A stretch of 64,000 nucleotides of DNA from Flavobacterium psychrophilum (GTDB lineage Bacteria > Bacteroidota > Bacteroidia > Flavobacteriales > Flavobacteriaceae). Location: positions 1 through 64,000 of the forward strand of contig QFQM01000001.1 of the NCBI GenBank assembly GCA_003243255.1, in the 5' to 3' direction. The notes beneath the pieces were generated by a model. It was not told the origin of the DNA. It saw only the letters and a program-made list of their open reading frames with translations, and did no database searches. The first letter of the stretch is position 1. Every line of letters starts with the position of its first letter. Made by a program: the position numbers and the translations under genes. Of this stretch, positions 42,344 through 51,737 are shown one piece after another.

Positions 42344-42955
42344 ATGTCTTATCATATTTCAAGTGCTAAGTTTTATAAACTTGAAAAAGGAGCAAAATAT
42401 TTTTTAGATGCAAATATTTGGATATTCATACTATCTCCTCCAAATAAACCACCCCATAGAATAAAACAGTATCTGAGCCTTTTCGACGAAATTTTACAAG
42501 ATGACTCAATTAAAATTGTTGTCCCAACATTATTAATTTCAGAAGTTATTAATAGAATTTTAAAAATGGTTCATTATCCTGATTTTCTTCGTAAAAACGG
42601 CACGAGTAAAGCAGATATTAATCAAGAATATTATAAAGATGTATTTCGGCCTTCTCAAGCGTATAAAGATTCATACGCCGTACTTACAGATGATTTTATT
42701 GCTTACAGCAGCAGTATTGAATTGGTAAATGATGGTTTAGGCACTGAAATTGATTATTCTGACATTTTAGAAAACCCACCAACTGATTTGGATTTTAATG
42801 ATAATTATTACTACAATCTTGCTTTAAAAAGAAATTACATCGTTATAAGTGACGACAAAGATTTTTGGGTTGAAAACATCAAAATTATTACTCAAAACAA
42901 CACTCTTTTAGAAAAACAAAATAAAGTAAATATGGAATTGGCTAATAAAAAGTAA
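42344..42955 (+). CDS. PIN-domain nuclease (cassette gene 3)
   Basis: 203 residues. PIN-domain acidic residues are visible: Asp22 in FLDANIWIF, Glu67 in LLISEVIN, Asp153 in DFNDNYYYNLALKRN and Asp170/171 in VISDDKDFW. PIN proteins cleave RNA and are frequently toxins. In this operon the PIN protein is not paired with a VapB-like antitoxin but with an ATPase/STAS pair, suggesting control by a partner-switch. AT-rich; a TAA and a repeat follow. Confidence 0.85.
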   Translation: MSYHISSAKFYKLEKGAKYFLDANIWIFILSPPNKPPHRIKQYLSLFDEILQDDSIKIVVPTLLISEVINRILKMVHYPDFLRKNGTSKADINQEYYKDVFRPSQAYKDSYAVLTDDFIAYSSSIELVNDGLGTEIDYSDILENPPTDLDFNDNYYYNLALKRNYIVISDDKDFWVENIKIITQNNTLLEKQNKVNMELANKK

Positions 42956-43071
42956 TGTTTTATTGACCGATTCTATAATTATATTTAAATCCACTGCAAG
43001 CCCCATTGCAGTAAACACCCCAAAACCCTCCGTACCTTTGTACTGTTGAAAATCATTAAAAAAATTAATGA

Positions 43072-43091
43072 CCTGCCTACCGGCAGGCAGG
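43072..43091. repeat. Dispersed palindrome CCTGCCTACCGGCAGGCAGG
   Basis: One mismatch from a perfect palindrome and from the copy at 9212. It lies in the 379-base gap 42956-43334, which also holds the repeat at 43183-43275 and the start-side region of the protease gene. Confidence 0.75.
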
Positions 43092-43182
43092 TTGAAAGAT
43101 TGAAACATGCAGCGCTAAACGTTTCAATTCAACCACATATTGATTCCGGAATCTTTCAATTTTTCACTTAATGACATCATTT

Positions 43183-43275
43183 GTCATCCTGACGAAGCAA
43201 GGATCTCAAATAATTCCAACGGATTAATATGAGATTTTTCGACACCTCCGCCGCGGCGGATTCGCTCAAAATGAC
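43183..43275. repeat. GTCATT-type dispersed palindromic repeat
   Basis: GTCATCCTGACGAAGCAAGGATCTC ... TTCGCTCAAAATGAC. Left and right ends are inverted with a few changes. A CTTTCAATC word repeat follows before the ATG at 43335. Confidence 0.75.
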
Positions 43276-43334
43276 AGAGTCCTCAACAATATTTAAATCT
43301 TTAAATTCTTCAATCTTTCAATCATATCTAATGA

Positions 43335-44366
43335 ATGACAGGAAACATTTATATCTCCGGCCAAATAGGCACTTTTGATGGTGCAACGGGCGTAGAGCTT
43401 ATTGATGTAATTGCACAGGTAAAAAAGCAGCCCAAAGCCACGGCCTTTAATGTGCACATCAACAGTGAGGGCGGACTCGTAGATGTGGGTTTCGACATCT
43501 ACCACTACCTCAAATCGCTCGGAAAGCCCGTTACCACCATAGGCAGCGGCATCGTAGCCAGCATAGCCACAGTAATCTTTATGGCGGGCAACAAAAGGCA
43601 GATACGTGAGAATACTCCCTTTATGATTCACCTTCCCTGGGGAGGCTCAATGGGTACTGCCGATGAGCTGGAACTCTTTGCCGACCAGCTTCGAACCATA
43701 GAGAAAAAGATGGTGGGCTTTTATACCAAAGCCCTCAGCATCGAAGAACAGGCTATTATGCCGCTACTAAAAAACGAAACCTGGCTCACGGGCAAACAAC
43801 TCTCCGCCGTGGGCTTTACCACCACCCCGCAGCAGGTTAAAGCTGTAGCTAAAGCCTTCATTAAACCACAAACCCCTCTTATGAACGGAACGTTTACCGA
43901 GAAAGACAGGCACTGGATGGAAAGCCTGTTTACCAAAGTGCTTGCCAAGTTTAAGCACCACAACATGTTTAACAAAGTAATTCAGGATGCCACCGGTGCC
44001 GAGCTTGATTTCACCGACCTGCCCGACGATGCAGTGATTGAAATTGGTGCCACTGCCACTGTAGATGGCAAACCTGCCGAAGGCGAATACCTTCTTCCCG
44101 ATGGCTTTACCTATGTTTTTACCGCAGGCGAGCTTACGGAGATCATAGAACCTGAAGAGGATGCCGAAGAAGCAGCTGCCCTTCGCGCCGAGAACAAAGC
44201 CCTGAAAAGGCAACTTACAGCGATTAAGAGTGAAGTGCTTGCCCTGAAACGCCAGGTAACATCAAACTTTAGCGTAGACGGCAAAAAAGCTACCCACCGT
44301 AAAGCAGGCGAAGGCGACAAGCTTGCAGGAATGAAACAATATTTGAACGCAAAAAACAGAAAATAA
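43335..44366 (+). CDS. Prophage Clp-protease-like protein (head maturation protease)
   Basis: 343 residues. The first ~165 residues are a ClpP-like serine protease: Ser77 in GSGIVASIATV, His99 in PFMIHLPWGG, and an acidic residue near 148 (LLKNETWLTGKQL) in the Asp position. The C-terminal ~180 residues form an extra part that ends in a basic scaffold-like tail (KALKRQLTAIKSEV), common when the protease and scaffold are fused. It would process the capsid precursor. The stop overlaps the capsid gene's start (TAATG). Confidence 0.88.
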   Translation: MTGNIYISGQIGTFDGATGVELIDVIAQVKKQPKATAFNVHINSEGGLVDVGFDIYHYLKSLGKPVTTIGSGIVASIATVIFMAGNKRQIRENTPFMIHLPWGGSMGTADELELFADQLRTIEKKMVGFYTKALSIEEQAIMPLLKNETWLTGKQLSAVGFTTTPQQVKAVAKAFIKPQTPLMNGTFTEKDRHWMESLFTKVLAKFKHHNMFNKVIQDATGAELDFTDLPDDAVIEIGATATVDGKPAEGEYLLPDGFTYVFTAGELTEIIEPEEDAEEAAALRAENKALKRQLTAIKSEVLALKRQVTSNFSVDGKKATHRKAGEGDKLAGMKQYLNAKNRK

Positions 44367-45424
44367 TGGCTCTTATAAACGCAGATGCTCTGACACTTAA
44401 TGCCCGTGAGGCCGAAACGGTAAGCGAGGTAATCTTTCAAAGAGTTTTTAATGATTCAGACCTTGCCGAGTTTCACGAAATTGAGACGGGTATTGATGTA
44501 AAAACCCAGATCGCTTTCGCCGGAAGGCTTGGGCTGCTTGGTAAGAAAGCATCGGGCTGTACGCCAAATGAAGCAGGCGGTTTTGAACTGACCGAGAAAT
44601 TCTGGACTCCGGTACTGGAAGACTTCCGTATCAAACATTGCCAAAACGATATGCCTGCCCTGTTAAAGCTGTTCAGGAAATCGCAACGCATTAACCCCGA
44701 TTTCTTCGATGCTGTAGGTACGCAAGAGTTTGGCGTAATCATCTCGGCGGTAGAAACAGCAATGCTGGAAAACATGCACCGCAAGATATGGTTTAACGAT
44801 ACGGCTGCCGAAACCATTGCCGATGGCGGTGTGTTTAAGAACGGAACTGACTTGGGTTATTTCGATTCTTTCGACGGGCTTTTCAAACAGATCTATACCG
44901 AAGTGCCGAGCAATGCGCTGAACCGCGTAACCATTTCGGCGAATGCCGGAAACTCATATGCTAATCAGGCGTTACCCGAAGACGCTGCCCTTGCCATCTT
45001 TGAAAAAATGGTTACTGCTGCCGATGAGCGTCTTGTTTCTGCCGAAGATAACTTTATCCTTGCCACACGTTCATTGGCCGATAACTACCGAGCTACGCTT
45101 CGCAACAAGAACTTAGGTTCGGGTTTCCTTGAAGTAGTTGAAGAAGGCCGTCCGAAACTATACTTTGACGGTATCGAGGTAAAAGTACGCTACGACTGGG
45201 ACAGGTACATCAAAACCTATCAGGATAACGGTACCAAATGGAACCTTCCGCACAGGGCGGTATTTACTACCAAAAGTAACATACCAGTAGGTACGCTAAG
45301 CGAAGAAGACCTTACCAAACTGGACGTTTTCTACGACAAAACCCTTAAAACAAACATCATGGATGCCGCCTATACTATTGATGCCAAGCATCTTGAAAGC
45401 TATATGACGGTGGCGGCGTATTAA
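44366..45424 (+). CDS. Probable major capsid protein
   Basis: 352 residues, no signal peptide. It follows the protease by a one-base overlap, the usual place of the major capsid gene. The composition (many short strands, helix rich in the middle, RYDWDRYIKTYQDNGTKW, MEDAAYTIDAKHL-like end) fits an HK97-type fold, although no motif by itself proves it. No N-terminal scaffold is visible, in agreement with the scaffold-like tail of the protease gene. Confidence 0.7.
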   Translation: MALINADALTLNAREAETVSEVIFQRVFNDSDLAEFHEIETGIDVKTQIAFAGRLGLLGKKASGCTPNEAGGFELTEKFWTPVLEDFRIKHCQNDMPALLKLFRKSQRINPDFFDAVGTQEFGVIISAVETAMLENMHRKIWFNDTAAETIADGGVFKNGTDLGYFDSFDGLFKQIYTEVPSNALNRVTISANAGNSYANQALPEDAALAIFEKMVTAADERLVSAEDNFILATRSLADNYRATLRNKNLGSGFLEVVEEGRPKLYFDGIEVKVRYDWDRYIKTYQDNGTKWNLPHRAVFTTKSNIPVGTLSEEDLTKLDVFYDKTLKTNIMDAAYTIDAKHLESYMTVAAY

Positions 45425-45430
45425 TTATTT

Positions 45431-45505
45431 GTCCGATGTCGGAGGTCCGATGCTATCTACAACCTTTTTAAAACCTCGGACATCCGACTTCGGACTTCGG
45501 ACAAA
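45431..45505. repeat. Word-type inverted repeat (no constant word)
   Basis: TGTCCGATGTCGGAGGTCCGA pairs partially with TCGGACATCCGAC and TTCGGACTTCGGACA across a 26-base loop. It follows the capsid stop codon by 4 bases and belongs to the CCGACTTCGGAC word family seen at 5076, 18363 and 19171. Confidence 0.6.
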
Positions 45506-45542
45506 AAAAATCTTCAATCTTTCAACAAAAAAACAAAAAAAC

Positions 45543-46142
45543 ATGCCAGTAGATTGCACAGGAACTTTAACCGCAGATATATTATTCGATTGCTCTAACG
45601 CGCCGGTTGGTGGTATAGAACAAAATGTTATCCTTATCGCTAAAGACGATATTGATGTAGTAAACACCACGACTGATGCCACTAACCGTGTGCTGGTGAC
45701 TAACCTTCAACTAAAACCGGGCAAAACAGGTCATTTACTAAGTGGTGTTAAACAGAGTAACGGCAAAGCATGGGAACTCGTGAAAAAGGAAAATGCGCCC
45801 GACAAGTTCAAGCACACCTTCAGCGGGGTGATATTTAACCCGAGCGCAGCCAACAAACAACAGGCCGATGCCCTTGCCAAAGGTGCTAAATATGTGGTTG
45901 TAGTAGAGCAGGTATGGAAAGGCGGCGACAGCCGAGATGCTTTTGAGATCCTTGGATTAACATCAGGCCTTGAACTAACAACTATGACCAACAGTTCTAA
46001 GGAAAATGACAATATGATTTTGTTTGAGCTGGCTTCGTCAGACGGTTTCGAGGAAACGACCATGCCTCGCACCCTGCTTGATGTAGATTATGCCGCTACC
46101 AAAACGGCTTTCAACAATAAGTTTATGCAGGCCGCAGGATAA
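45543..46142 (+). CDS. Phage structural protein, possible tail tube or head decoration
   Basis: The start at 45543 (MPVDCTGTLTADILFDCSNA) gives 199 residues; the longer reading begins in the repeat. It is beta-rich (LLSGVKQSNGKAWELVKKEN, VVVVEQVWKGGDSRDAFEI). The pattern of a glycine-rich turn and a conserved EFGLTSG-like block recalls tail tube proteins, but this is weak. It directly follows the capsid gene and overlaps the next by one base. Confidence 0.55.
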   Translation: MPVDCTGTLTADILFDCSNAPVGGIEQNVILIAKDDIDVVNTTTDATNRVLVTNLQLKPGKTGHLLSGVKQSNGKAWELVKKENAPDKFKHTFSGVIFNPSAANKQQADALAKGAKYVVVVEQVWKGGDSRDAFEILGLTSGLELTTMTNSSKENDNMILFELASSDGFEETTMPRTLLDVDYAATKTAFNNKFMQAAG

Positions 46143-46570
46143 TGGATTTTACCACCATGGATATTGCCACCGTTACCCGTAGTGTTACGGGTAGCGGTGA
46201 GCGCTATCTGGAGTTGTTCTTAAAAGAGTACACCTCCATTTTTAAGGAAAAGGTAAATCCCTCCTGCCCTAAATGTCTAACCGAATACCTTAACCGGTAT
46301 AAAAATCACTTTAATACCATGGCAAACACTTGCAATTACAGGCTTCATGCCAAATATGAGAACATTCCGCTGGAGTTTGGCTCTCCAATACTCGTCAATA
46401 ACGGTAATATTACCGATGAATATGCCCAAAAGCTTTTGGAACACAACAACGGACAGCGTTATTTTTCGCAGATGCCAAAGCAGGCTAAAACTGAAACTTC
46501 AAAACCTAAAAGAAGTAAACAAAAATTGGCATCTTCCAATGATATTCCGCATAATGAAGCCGTAGAATGA
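46142..46570 (+). CDS. Phage protein of unknown function (possible head-tail joining)
   Basis: 142 residues. Coupled to both neighbours (one-base overlap upstream, 4-base overlap with the portal gene). It contains LFLKEYTSIFKEKVNPSCPK and a Cys pair (CPKC) and ends in a basic Lys-rich tail. No family. Its position between a tube-like protein and the portal suggests a structural or assembly role. Confidence 0.5.
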   Translation: MDFTTMDIATVTRSVTGSGERYLELFLKEYTSIFKEKVNPSCPKCLTEYLNRYKNHFNTMANTCNYRLHAKYENIPLEFGSPILVNNGNITDEYAQKLLEHNNGQRYFSQMPKQAKTETSKPKRSKQKLASSNDIPHNEAVE

Positions 46571-47718
46571 AAACCCTGCTGATAGATGTATGGAAAAGGC
46601 TAACACCCTGGAGCAAGTCGGCCGATGTATATGCCAATGATACCGACAACGCTTACCCTGAGCGCATGGACAGGCTGATAAATAATAGCGTTACGGCAAA
46701 ATCGGCAGCAGCGATTATGGTGCAGTACCTCATCGGAAAAGGTTATGGATATGAAAACGACAGCCTGATCATCAATAAAGACAAAAACCTGAAACTGATA
46801 GATTTTGCCGATGATGTAGCCGATGATCTCGTAAAACAACGCGGAGTTTTTATTCATGTGAATTGGAATGCTTTGTATCAGGTTTCCGACTTTAGCGTAA
46901 TTCCATACGAATGGTGCCGTATCGGGAAAACAGACAGTAACGACTACTCAGGTAAAATTGCCATCTGCAAAGAATGGCTCAAACCTAAGAAAACGGATAT
47001 CCAGCTGATTGATGTTTTTAATCCCCGCAAAAAGGTAATTGATGCGCAGGTAGAAAAAGCGGGGGGCTGGGAACAGTACAAAGGTCAGGTTTTGTTTGTA
47101 AACATGGATACCAAGCTGTTATATCCGCTTTCCCGAATAGATTCCGTTGCCGAAGACTGCGACAGCGAGGCACAGGCATCAGTCTATAAAAACAGGTTGT
47201 TGCGCAAAGGGTTCTTTGGAAATACGCTGGTAGTTACGCGTCCGCTCGTTGGCGAAGGCCTTACCGACAAAGCCCTGCTGGATGCTGAAAGCGAAAGGGA
47301 ACAGTTTCAAAAAGCAATTAAAGAAAGCCTTGGTGCCGAGAATACAGGAGGCGTATTATGTCTTGAAATGGACTTTGCCGGTGAAAAGCTGGAAGATGCA
47401 ATCCTGATCAAACAAATTGAAAGCAAGATAGATGACAAACTTTTTGACTACACCGAAACCAGTGTACGCGAAAACATACTCGTTGCCTTTAACAACCTGC
47501 CCTCGGGATTGGTAAAGACCAATGAATCGTCCTTATTCGGCAATTCGGGTGAAGCCATTCGCGAAATGAAACGCACCTATTGGGAAAACACAACCAAAGA
47601 GCGTAATCTGCTAACATCAGTTATCAATCAGTTACTTTCTCGTTCACAGGATTTTTCAAGCCTTAGTGTAGAACCTATAAAACTGATTGAAGATGCAGCC
47701 ATTGATAACCCGCAATGA
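46567..47718 (+). CDS. Putative phage portal protein
   Basis: 383 residues, long for a connector but usual for a portal. The N-terminal half contains NNSVTAKSAAAIMVQYLIGK, and further on VIPYEWCRIGKTDSNDYSG, KVIDAQVEKAGGWEQYKGQV, plus a helical C-terminal wing, in the order expected for HK97-type portals. No single motif is diagnostic. It overlaps the next gene by 26 bases. Placement downstream of the capsid genes is unusual (normally portal precedes protease). Confidence 0.6.
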   Translation: MKTLLIDVWKRLTPWSKSADVYANDTDNAYPERMDRLINNSVTAKSAAAIMVQYLIGKGYGYENDSLIINKDKNLKLIDFADDVADDLVKQRGVFIHVNWNALYQVSDFSVIPYEWCRIGKTDSNDYSGKIAICKEWLKPKKTDIQLIDVFNPRKKVIDAQVEKAGGWEQYKGQVLFVNMDTKLLYPLSRIDSVAEDCDSEAQASVYKNRLLRKGFFGNTLVVTRPLVGEGLTDKALLDAESEREQFQKAIKESLGAENTGGVLCLEMDFAGEKLEDAILIKQIESKIDDKLFDYTETSVRENILVAFNNLPSGLVKTNESSLFGNSGEAIREMKRTYWENTTKERNLLTSVINQLLSRSQDFSSLSVEPIKLIEDAAIDNPQ

Positions 47719-48190
47719 CATCGCTAAATACCGGCAGATAAGCAAATCTCCAAACGATGCCAAACTCAACGAAATGATACTCGATGCCCAAATGCTCGAC
47801 CTGCAACCGCTCATTGGCGAAAGCCTGTATAATAAACTACTCTCAACTCCCGAAGAGTATCAGGATTTACTTGAAGGTGGTATTTATGAGGAGGAAGGCA
47901 TTGATTACACCAATTATGGCCTTAAAATGGTACTTGCCTATTTTGCGTATGCAAGGCATATTATGTTCTCATCTGTAACCGACACGGCTTATTCTGTCGT
48001 AGAAAAACTTAATGATAATAGCCGCCCTGCAGATGTATCATCAAAGAAAACTATTTATAACCTTAACCGTGAGGCTTCATATCAGATTTGGGAGAACGTA
48101 AAACAATACCTCATCCGCATAAAACATCCCGATTTTGGCAATTGCCAGAGATCAACTAAAAAAGGCTTAAGATTCAAAAAAATAGTATAG
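47693..48190 (+). CDS. Phage head-tail connector-like protein
   Basis: 165 residues from ATG 47693 (the ATG two codons earlier is equally close). The N-terminus (LITRNDIAKYRQISKSPNDA, MILDAQMLDLQPLIGESLYN) and a helical body match the small connector adaptor proteins (gp6-like) that follow portals. Overlaps the portal gene by 26 bases. Role inferred from position and pattern. Confidence 0.6.
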   Translation: MQPLITRNDIAKYRQISKSPNDAKLNEMILDAQMLDLQPLIGESLYNKLLSTPEEYQDLLEGGIYEEEGIDYTNYGLKMVLAYFAYARHIMFSSVTDTAYSVVEKLNDNSRPADVSSKKTIYNLNREASYQIWENVKQYLIRIKHPDFGNCQRSTKKGLRFKKIV

Positions 48191-48191
48191 C

Positions 48192-51100
48192 ATGAACTTT
48201 ATCAATTCGCTAAACGACAAATACTTTACCCTGAATGGGGTGCAATATTTCAGAAACTATGTGTCGGCTGTCCATGGTAACAACGTAGAAATTTATAACT
48301 GCTATGAACGTGAAGATGTATTAGTTTCGCTTACAAAATTTTCTGAATTTACTGTTGATGGTTCGGTATATTCCTCAGCTGCAGAACTTCAGTCGGCACT
48401 CCTTGAAGTGACTTTTTCCAGACTGACTACCGGCGATAGTGCCGTTATGGATCAAAATAATATAGGGAGAATTATCGCTACCGGAAACATTGGCCCTGCT
48501 GAAAATGTATTCTTTAACGCTAGTATGGCAGTTGCCAACAGGTTAAACACTATGCAGATTATTATCACGGCAAAGCAAACACCGGTAATAATTACAGCTT
48601 CGTTACTGGTCTCTGCAGGTACTTATAATTATGTCTCGAAAAGGTATAAATACCTCTTCAAACCGGGTAAAGGAGAATGGGGCCTTAACGGAACTGCAAT
48701 AAATTCGACACATCTTGAATTAATAAATGTAGAAAATTATCTGGTTGATGACTTGCTCTCAGAGCCTAATGCCATCATTAACAATCTTGGAGAATTGCCA
48801 GAAGGCGATTATGTAACTGCCGCCAACGCCAGTTCATGGGATTTTACCGAATCTGGAGCAGATGGCGAGTCAGGGATAAAAACCTATTATTTTAGCTATG
48901 AGACCAATGGAGTTTTGTACTTTGTTCAGTTCGTAGGCGTCCCCGGAAACTACGGTCAAGGCTACACCGCACAGTTTACTGAAAGCGATTTTGTGTCGAG
49001 TACGGATAGCAGAATTACCGACATACCAACGCTTGAAGACATTTTAGAACAGGGAGGCAATACAAATGTATCCCAGCTGACAAATGATGGTGATGGCACC
49101 TCACCTTATGCTACAATTGCTAACGTAAATGGATTAAACGTAACTATAAATCAGGCAGCCGCCGAATTATATCTGAAGAATAATTCAGGAACGACATTAG
49201 CTACGGTAAATTTAGGTTTTCTGAATAATGAAGGAACAACATTCTACTATGATGTAACCTCCCAAAAACTTGAATTACGAAATGATGAGGAAACAGTGTT
49301 GAGTGAAATTCCGGTTAGTGCGTTTGTGTCTAACTTAATGCAGTCCGTCGATTTTAATGCCACTTCTCCACAAACATTAGAATTTAAAGATGCACAGGGA
49401 AACATCGCAGAATCGGTTACTTTTACCATCAATAATATTCAGGGACTACAGACTGCTCTTAACTCAAAAGCAAATACTGATGGGTCGAATGCATCAGGAA
49501 ACTGGCCAATAAACATAAATGGTAAAGCTGCTTTAGCTTCACAAATAGCTACCACAAATGCAGGCAATATGAACTTTCATTGGCTTGATGGTATCTCGGC
49601 CGGAGTGTCTTCTACATGGATGTGGGGAGGGACTAATGTAACGGATATGTATGTTTATAGTCCGGTATCATTCCCTATATCGAATGCAACCCAAATTGCG
49701 TTAGATAATAAGGTTAACCTGAATGGAAGTAATGTTACCGGCAGCTGGCCAATAAGTATTAGTGGTACTGCAGAGACTTCTACCACTGCCACAAACTGGT
49801 CAAGAACTTATGTTTCTGATTTTAATATTCCTATCGGCTTCAAATTATTAGAATCATATGTCAGCCCTGCGAATAGCCCGGAAAATGGAAATTGGGGACA
49901 GGGAATCCAATTTAGCACTAACAATAATCCTAACTATGCGAACCAGCTAGTATTTGACATTACAGGTAATTTATTTACGCGAACAAAATATGATTCTAGT
50001 TGGAATTCGTGGTCAAAAATTCCCCTTGACCAAAACGTCTTACATAAAACTGGTGATGAAATTAAATCAGGCAACATTACAATTGATGGCAACAATAGAG
50101 GGCTATACCTTGGAAACGCCGGAAATAATGCATCAATACTATCTAACAATAATGGAAACCTTGATATTACCCCGCGAGCAGGATATGATACTGTATTTAC
50201 TGCAGGGAAGATAGGAGTTGGCAAAACTCCTGAAACTAAACTGGATGTAAATGGAGGAGGCTCCTTTGGATCGGGAACGGTAAATGCCGGTCAGACATCC
50301 ATAAATATCAGAAATGAACTCGGCAAAACCTGGGGTTTAATTTCCGGTACTCCAAACGTTGCAGAAGATAGTTTCACATTGCGAAATATAACTGACAACC
50401 TTGACATTTTATTTGCAACTCCTAATGGAAATATTGGTTTAGGCAGCTATTCTCCCGCAGCAAAACTACATATTTCCAATGGAACAGGTGGAAATCAACT
50501 GATGCTGACAAGGGGCAGTGGAGGTGTTCTGTTAGGTCAGCCATTAAATGAAGATTCTTTGATAATGTACAATAAAACAGGAACGACTACATATCAAAAA
50601 TGGCATCAATCAGGAAATATTTCATTAGGCAGCCAAACAGATAATGGTTACAAACTAGATGTTATTGGAAACGGTAGATTTACAGGAGAGTTAAGCATCC
50701 TGGATGGAACTATGGCAACAAGTGCCGTGAATAAGTCACAACTTGACAACAAAGGAAATTTCATTATTGATACTGTTGCAGATGGCTACATCTCAAAAAC
50801 AGGAAACGTCACGAAATCTGGCATAATAACATTCACTGATTCACCCATAATCCCTGATGCAACAAATTTATATCATCCTGTAACCAGAAAACAATTAAAT
50901 AATGTCCGCGTGGCAGACTTTGTAACCATTAAAGGAACAGATTATACCGTAAATACTGCCGATGACATTGGACAAACAGGGGTAATTACTGTTTACATTA
51001 ATGCCACCGCAAATAATGTAACCATTACATTACCTGGAGTTTTAAATATTGCTGACAGGTACACTTACAATTTTAAAAGAATAGATAACAGTTCATATAT

Positions 51101-51224
51101 TGCTAAAATTATTTCGCCATTAACAATTGATGGTCAGACCTCCATTTCTCTTGGATATTTACATTCGGTTACGATAAAAAGTGTAATCGATAAATTTTGG
51201 ATTTTTTCTAAGTATACACCATAG
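48192..51224 (+). CDS. Tail fibre protein
   Basis: 1010 residues. The N-terminal ~150 residues (SLNDKYFTLNGVQYFRNYVS...) may attach the fibre to the tail. The middle has repeated modules: LNSKANTDGSNASGNWPINI and NKVNLNGSNVTGSWPISISG, i.e. the asparagine-glycine repeats typical of tail fibres. The C-terminal part is beta-rich with many Thr/Asn (TIKGTDYTVNTADDIGQTGV) and may be the receptor-binding tip. Sequence is AT-rich compared with the upstream structural genes. No chaperone domain or peptidase S74 end was recognised. Confidence 0.8.
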   Translation: MNFINSLNDKYFTLNGVQYFRNYVSAVHGNNVEIYNCYEREDVLVSLTKFSEFTVDGSVYSSAAELQSALLEVTFSRLTTGDSAVMDQNNIGRIIATGNIGPAENVFFNASMAVANRLNTMQIIITAKQTPVIITASLLVSAGTYNYVSKRYKYLFKPGKGEWGLNGTAINSTHLELINVENYLVDDLLSEPNAIINNLGELPEGDYVTAANASSWDFTESGADGESGIKTYYFSYETNGVLYFVQFVGVPGNYGQGYTAQFTESDFVSSTDSRITDIPTLEDILEQGGNTNVSQLTNDGDGTSPYATIANVNGLNVTINQAAAELYLKNNSGTTLATVNLGFLNNEGTTFYYDVTSQKLELRNDEETVLSEIPVSAFVSNLMQSVDFNATSPQTLEFKDAQGNIAESVTFTINNIQGLQTALNSKANTDGSNASGNWPININGKAALASQIATTNAGNMNFHWLDGISAGVSSTWMWGGTNVTDMYVYSPVSFPISNATQIALDNKVNLNGSNVTGSWPISISGTAETSTTATNWSRTYVSDFNIPIGFKLLESYVSPANSPENGNWGQGIQFSTNNNPNYANQLVFDITGNLFTRTKYDSSWNSWSKIPLDQNVLHKTGDEIKSGNITIDGNNRGLYLGNAGNNASILSNNNGNLDITPRAGYDTVFTAGKIGVGKTPETKLDVNGGGSFGSGTVNAGQTSINIRNELGKTWGLISGTPNVAEDSFTLRNITDNLDILFATPNGNIGLGSYSPAAKLHISNGTGGNQLMLTRGSGGVLLGQPLNEDSLIMYNKTGTTTYQKWHQSGNISLGSQTDNGYKLDVIGNGRFTGELSILDGTMATSAVNKSQLDNKGNFIIDTVADGYISKTGNVTKSGIITFTDSPIIPDATNLYHPVTRKQLNNVRVADFVTIKGTDYTVNTADDIGQTGVITVYINATANNVTITLPGVLNIADRYTYNFKRIDNSSYIAKIISPLTIDGQTSISLGYLHSVTIKSVIDKFWIFSKYTP

Positions 51225-51248
51225 AGATACTTCTACAATAATATAAAA

Positions 51249-51737
51249 ATGTCAGCATTCTTAAAACCTCAATTCATAGAAACTTTTATTTCTAATCCGA
51301 TAATATTTACATCCTCCGAACAACAAATAATACTCTTATTTCTTTGCATCATGCTGGACTTCATAACCGGAATATTAGCTAGCTGGACAGAGTCAAAAAC
51401 AAATTTAGATTTATCACAACCCAAAAAATATTTTATTGAGTCAGCTAAACTTAGATTGACTGTTATAAAATTTGTCTCATATAGCCTTGGTATTTTAGGA
51501 GCATGGGGCATAGAAACAATTTTTTTGATTAAGAAAATCCCTTTAGTATCTATTTCCACAAAAGAATTAACACTAACTTCTTATGTAGTATGCTTTTTCT
51601 GTGTAATTGAGATCTACTCAATATTGTTTGAAAATATTAAGCGTATGGGTTTTGACATCTTACAAAAATCAAAAATAATAATATCCGAGGTTTGGAAGTT
51701 TTACAAAACATTAAAAAATGGATCAGTTGACAATTGA
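51249..51737 (+). CDS. Phage holin (holin family 4 type)
   Basis: 162 residues with two or three membrane segments (about 25-45 LLFLCIMLDFITGILASW, 75-100 and 110-130). The conserved DFITGI motif before the second membrane segment is typical of the phage holin 4 (toxin-secretion) family. It would form membrane lesions that let the endolysin out. The stop overlaps the endolysin start by 20 bases, a normal lysis cassette arrangement. Confidence 0.85.
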   Translation: MSAFLKPQFIETFISNPIIFTSSEQQIILLFLCIMLDFITGILASWTESKTNLDLSQPKKYFIESAKLRLTVIKFVSYSLGILGAWGIETIFLIKKIPLVSISTKELTLTSYVVCFFCVIEIYSILFENIKRMGFDILQKSKIIISEVWKFYKTLKNGSVDN

